Source: CAIOHW01 sp046317855
Lineage (GTDB): Bacteria > Bdellovibrionota > UBA1018
DNA: 8,351 nt
Direction of reading: 5' to 3'
Assembly (NCBI GenBank): GCA_046317855.1
Contig: JBKCVM010000061.1
Span: forward strand, 1 to 8,351
Under the pieces are notes generated by a model. It did no database searches and was not told the DNA's origin. It saw only the letters and a program-made list of their open reading frames with translations. Of this stretch, positions 6,728-8,351 are shown in pieces. The stretch's first letter is position 1; every line of letters begins with the position of its first letter. Made by a program: the position numbers and the translations under genes.

Positions 6728-6805
6728 GCGGCGCGTCATGACGGCACTTAAGGTAATTGCTTGGTCAGATTTGACGCGCCGCTTAAGTAAAAGGTGTCCA
6801 ACACC
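6705..6805. repeat. Inverted-repeat element, copy B (34-bp perfect arms, 33-nt loop)
   Basis: Bases 6705-6738 are the exact reverse complement of 6772-6805, enclosing a 33-nt loop (6739-6771). Thirty of 31 compared arm positions match copy A. The exception is one base pair swapped on both arms (G6731-C6779 here, C4120-G4244 in copy A). The loop shows no clear similarity to that of copy A. The left arm overlaps the end of rmlC and gives its stop codon. The right arm runs in an open frame into the GT22 gene. An AGCGCTGG doublet (6688-6704) abuts the left end, and no target-site duplication is visible. Confidence 0.94.
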
Positions 6806-8294
6806 TCTGCTCCTGCTCTTCACAGGCATCGTGCTCAGGCTCGCCATCGCCACCTTTCGCCTCGACCGGTTCTGGCCCGATGAACATTACCAAACGCTCG
6901 AGCCGGCATTTTACCTACTCAACGGCTTTGGCGTCCTTTCTTGGGAATGGACCCAGGGCTTCAGAAGTTGGAGCCTGCCCGCGCTTCACGTCCCGCCCCT
7001 TGCCCTTGCCGGATGGCTAGGCTTTCCCTCTGGCGTGGGCGCATCCATTTTCGTGCGCGCGTTCTACGGCGTGGCCGATGCCCTGGTTTGGTACCGAGTG
7101 GTGCAGTGGCTCTTTCCAGCTGAAAAACGAACACTCCCGCTGAGCGCCGCCATGCTGCTTCCGTCCATTGCCCTCTGGGGAACCAGCACGCTGCAAGACC
7201 ACCTGGCCATGCTTCTTTTCTGGGGAGTGCTGCCTTTGATTGATGACTGGAACCAACAGAGGCATCAGGGGCGCCCGGAGCGCTCGCGATGGGGTGCCTT
7301 GATTTCAGGTTTCGTTCTTTTTGCCATCGCGATCCCTAAACCACAGCTTGCTGTCCTGTCGTTTGGGACCGCCCTCGCTCTCACGTTTCAATCAAACCAC
7401 TCCCGAAAAATCCTCGTGCTCTTCGGCTCATTGGGCGCCTGCATGGCAGGCCTTGCCGCGGGACTTCTCGATCTCCTGACCGTAGGGCGCTTTGCAGGAA
7501 CCCTGCTCCAGCAAGCCCTGCGCGGCGAGCAGCTCTCGCGGTCCTATGGAATCTCACCCGCCTTCGATTACTTTCGCCGACTCCCAGAACTCCTAGGCAC
7601 TGAAGCTTTGACCCTGTTTGCTGTACTCCTGTTTGTAGTTCTCCTGTTTATAGTCGTCAGGGTCACCCGGACTTCAGTTCCAATGGCCTCGCCATTCTTG
7701 ACGGCCCGAGAGCACGGCGCGCAAAAGCAGGCCTTACTTTTGCCTGGCGTGATCCTTTTCGTACTCTTTCACAGTTTGATACCGCACAAGGAGACGCGCT
7801 TTTTGCTCCCAGTGCTGCCGGCTCTTTTGCTCATGCCCTTGGGCTTTCCCACGAGGCTGGCCCCAAATCTGGCCTCCTCCTTTCTGAGGGTTGCGGTAAA
7901 ACTCGTTCAAAAAATCTCTGCACAAGCATCACTGCTCACCCTGGTGGCCTTGGCGCTGGCTCTACCCGTGGCCCTGAGCCGCCCGCTCCCCTACTCTTCG
8001 GTCGAAGTGGGTGATCTTGAAGAATGGATTCGCCGGGATTGGCAAACCCAAAACAAGACGGCCCAAATCAACCTCTGCCTCATTGAAACGAATTGGAGCT
8101 TCTTACGCGGGTCACTCGGCCTAGGGGCCCCGGTCCGTTACATTGAAAACGACCCGCAAATTCCGGGTGAGTGTCACTACGCGATCATCAAGGCTTGGCG
8201 GGCAGCATCTCTGAATCTTGCAATCTCTGGCACTGGCACTGGCGCACGACAACCGGTGGCCCGACAGAACGATTATTTACTCTACAAGTTTTAG
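6738..8294 (+). CDS. GT22-family (Alg9/PIG-B-like) membrane mannosyltransferase
   Basis: 518 residues if translation starts at ATG 6738. The protein is polytopic, with many hydrophobic segments. Near the N-terminus it has FWPDEHYQTLEPAFYLLNG (Asp48, Glu49) followed by LSWEWTQGFRSW, closely resembling the HPDE and TWEW blocks of GT22 enzymes. Further on, SLIPHKETRFLLPVLPALLL (His350-Lys-Glu) matches the HKE-RF motif of the same family. Known GT22 members transfer mannose from a lipid-phosphate carrier on the outer side of the membrane; donor and acceptor here are inferred only. Residues 1-23 (TRRLSKRCPTP and the preceding part) are encoded by repeat copy B, and the family-like sequence starts directly after it. 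Downstream alternatives are GTG 6831 or non-standard CTG codons, so the true start is uncertain. No clear ribosome site precedes 6738. It is the last gene of the visible operon. Confidence 0.85.
   Translation: MTALKVIAWSDLTRRLSKRCPTPLLLLFTGIVLRLAIATFRLDRFWPDEHYQTLEPAFYLLNGFGVLSWEWTQGFRSWSLPALHVPPLALAGWLGFPSGVGASIFVRAFYGVADALVWYRVVQWLFPAEKRTLPLSAAMLLPSIALWGTSTLQDHLAMLLFWGVLPLIDDWNQQRHQGRPERSRWGALISGFVLFAIAIPKPQLAVLSFGTALALTFQSNHSRKILVLFGSLGACMAGLAAGLLDLLTVGRFAGTLLQQALRGEQLSRSYGISPAFDYFRRLPELLGTEALTLFAVLLFVVLLFIVVRVTRTSVPMASPFLTAREHGAQKQALLLPGVILFVLFHSLIPHKETRFLLPVLPALLLMPLGFPTRLAPNLASSFLRVAVKLVQKISAQASLLTLVALALALPVALSRPLPYSSVEVGDLEEWIRRDWQTQNKTAQINLCLIETNWSFLRGSLGLGAPVRYIENDPQIPGECHYAIIKAWRAASLNLAISGTGTGARQPVARQNDYLLYKF
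7626..7655 (+). repeat. 15-bp tandem duplication inside the GT22 gene
   Basis: Bases 7626-7640 and 7641-7655 agree at 13 of 15 positions (CTCCTGTTTGTAGTT and CTCCTGTTTATAGTC). The frame is kept, and the repeat lengthens a hydrophobic run reading LLFVVLLFIVV, probably within one membrane segment. Confidence 0.7.
8227..8244 (+). repeat. 6-bp triplication (CTGGCA) near the 3' end of the GT22 gene
   Basis: CTGGCA, CTGGCA and CTGGCG follow one another and encode a Gly-Thr-Gly-Thr-Gly stretch close to the C-terminus. It is a short in-frame microsatellite, probably without function. Confidence 0.6.
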
Positions 8295-8327
8295 TGAACT
8301 GCCCGCAGCCCTTCCCTCTTTGATCAC

Positions 8328-8343
8328 CCCTGTTCGAACAGGG
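8328..8343. promoter_or_regulatory. 16-bp perfect palindrome downstream of the GT22 gene
   Basis: CCCTGTTCGAACAGGG is fully self-complementary and begins 33 nt after the GT22 stop codon. It could be the stem of a transcription terminator or an operator for a downstream gene. The window ends 8 nt later, so neither a T-tract nor a neighbouring gene can be seen. The rest of 8295-8351 shows no gene. Confidence 0.45.
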
Positions 8344-8351
8344 CCCAACGA

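Noticed and set aside
6528..6737. GT22 gene starting at ATG 6528 inside rmlC
   Set aside because: That stretch is rmlC read in another frame, and RmlC there is strongly conserved. The GT22-like sequence begins only after the repeat.
4095..6805. Composite transposon with copies A and B as ends
   Set aside because: The segment between holds rmlA, rmlD and rmlC, which are core parts of the local pathway. There is no transposase, and each copy is a complete palindrome on its own.
8321..8351. Possible tRNA T-arm (GTTCGAAC inside a short stem)
   Set aside because: The position after the loop that should be C61 is A, and nothing before it forms an anticodon arm or acceptor stem. The match follows from the palindrome.

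Overview
The window is part of a surface-polysaccharide (O-antigen or capsule type) locus. Every recognisable gene lies on the + strand. A GDP-L-fucose pathway gene, a dTDP-L-rhamnose operon, a Wzy/WaaL-type membrane domain and lipid-linked sugar transfer together point to a Gram-negative bacterium of moderately high GC. The sequence does not fix the taxon.

Layout: (1) 1-530 is the C-terminal half of GDP-L-fucose synthase (fcl). Its catalytic-motif lysine position reads threonine. (2) 499-2964 encodes a large protein joining an O-antigen polymerase/ligase-like membrane domain to a cytosolic GT4 glycosyltransferase. (3) 3062-6727 is a complete rhamnose set in the order rmlB, rmlA, rmlD, rmlC. 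(4) 6738-8294 encodes a GT22 (Alg9/PIG-B type) membrane mannosyltransferase-like protein. (5) The last 57 bases hold only a 16-bp palindrome before the window ends.

The most unusual content is at the gene junctions. Two copies of one inverted-repeat element lie inside the operon: copy A (4095-4269) between rmlB and rmlA, and copy B (6705-6805) between rmlC and the GT22 gene. The stems are perfect (31 and 34 bp) and share one sequence. They differ at one base pair, where both strands have changed so that pairing is kept. The loops are unrelated (113 and 33 nt). Copy B supplies the stop codon of rmlC and the best available start codon of the GT22 gene. Copy A ends 4 nt before the rmlA start codon. 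A third junction, rmlD to rmlC, is made of three 15-bp tandem units.

Working together, RmlA activates glucose-1-phosphate to dTDP-glucose, and RmlB, RmlC and RmlD convert it to dTDP-L-rhamnose. Fcl would make GDP-L-fucose. The fusion protein and the GT22 protein are candidates for assembling or decorating a glycan. No dedicated rhamnosyltransferase or fucosyltransferase is identifiable in the window. The fcl-fusion section looks lower in GC by eye than the rml-GT22 section, which suggests a mosaic locus.
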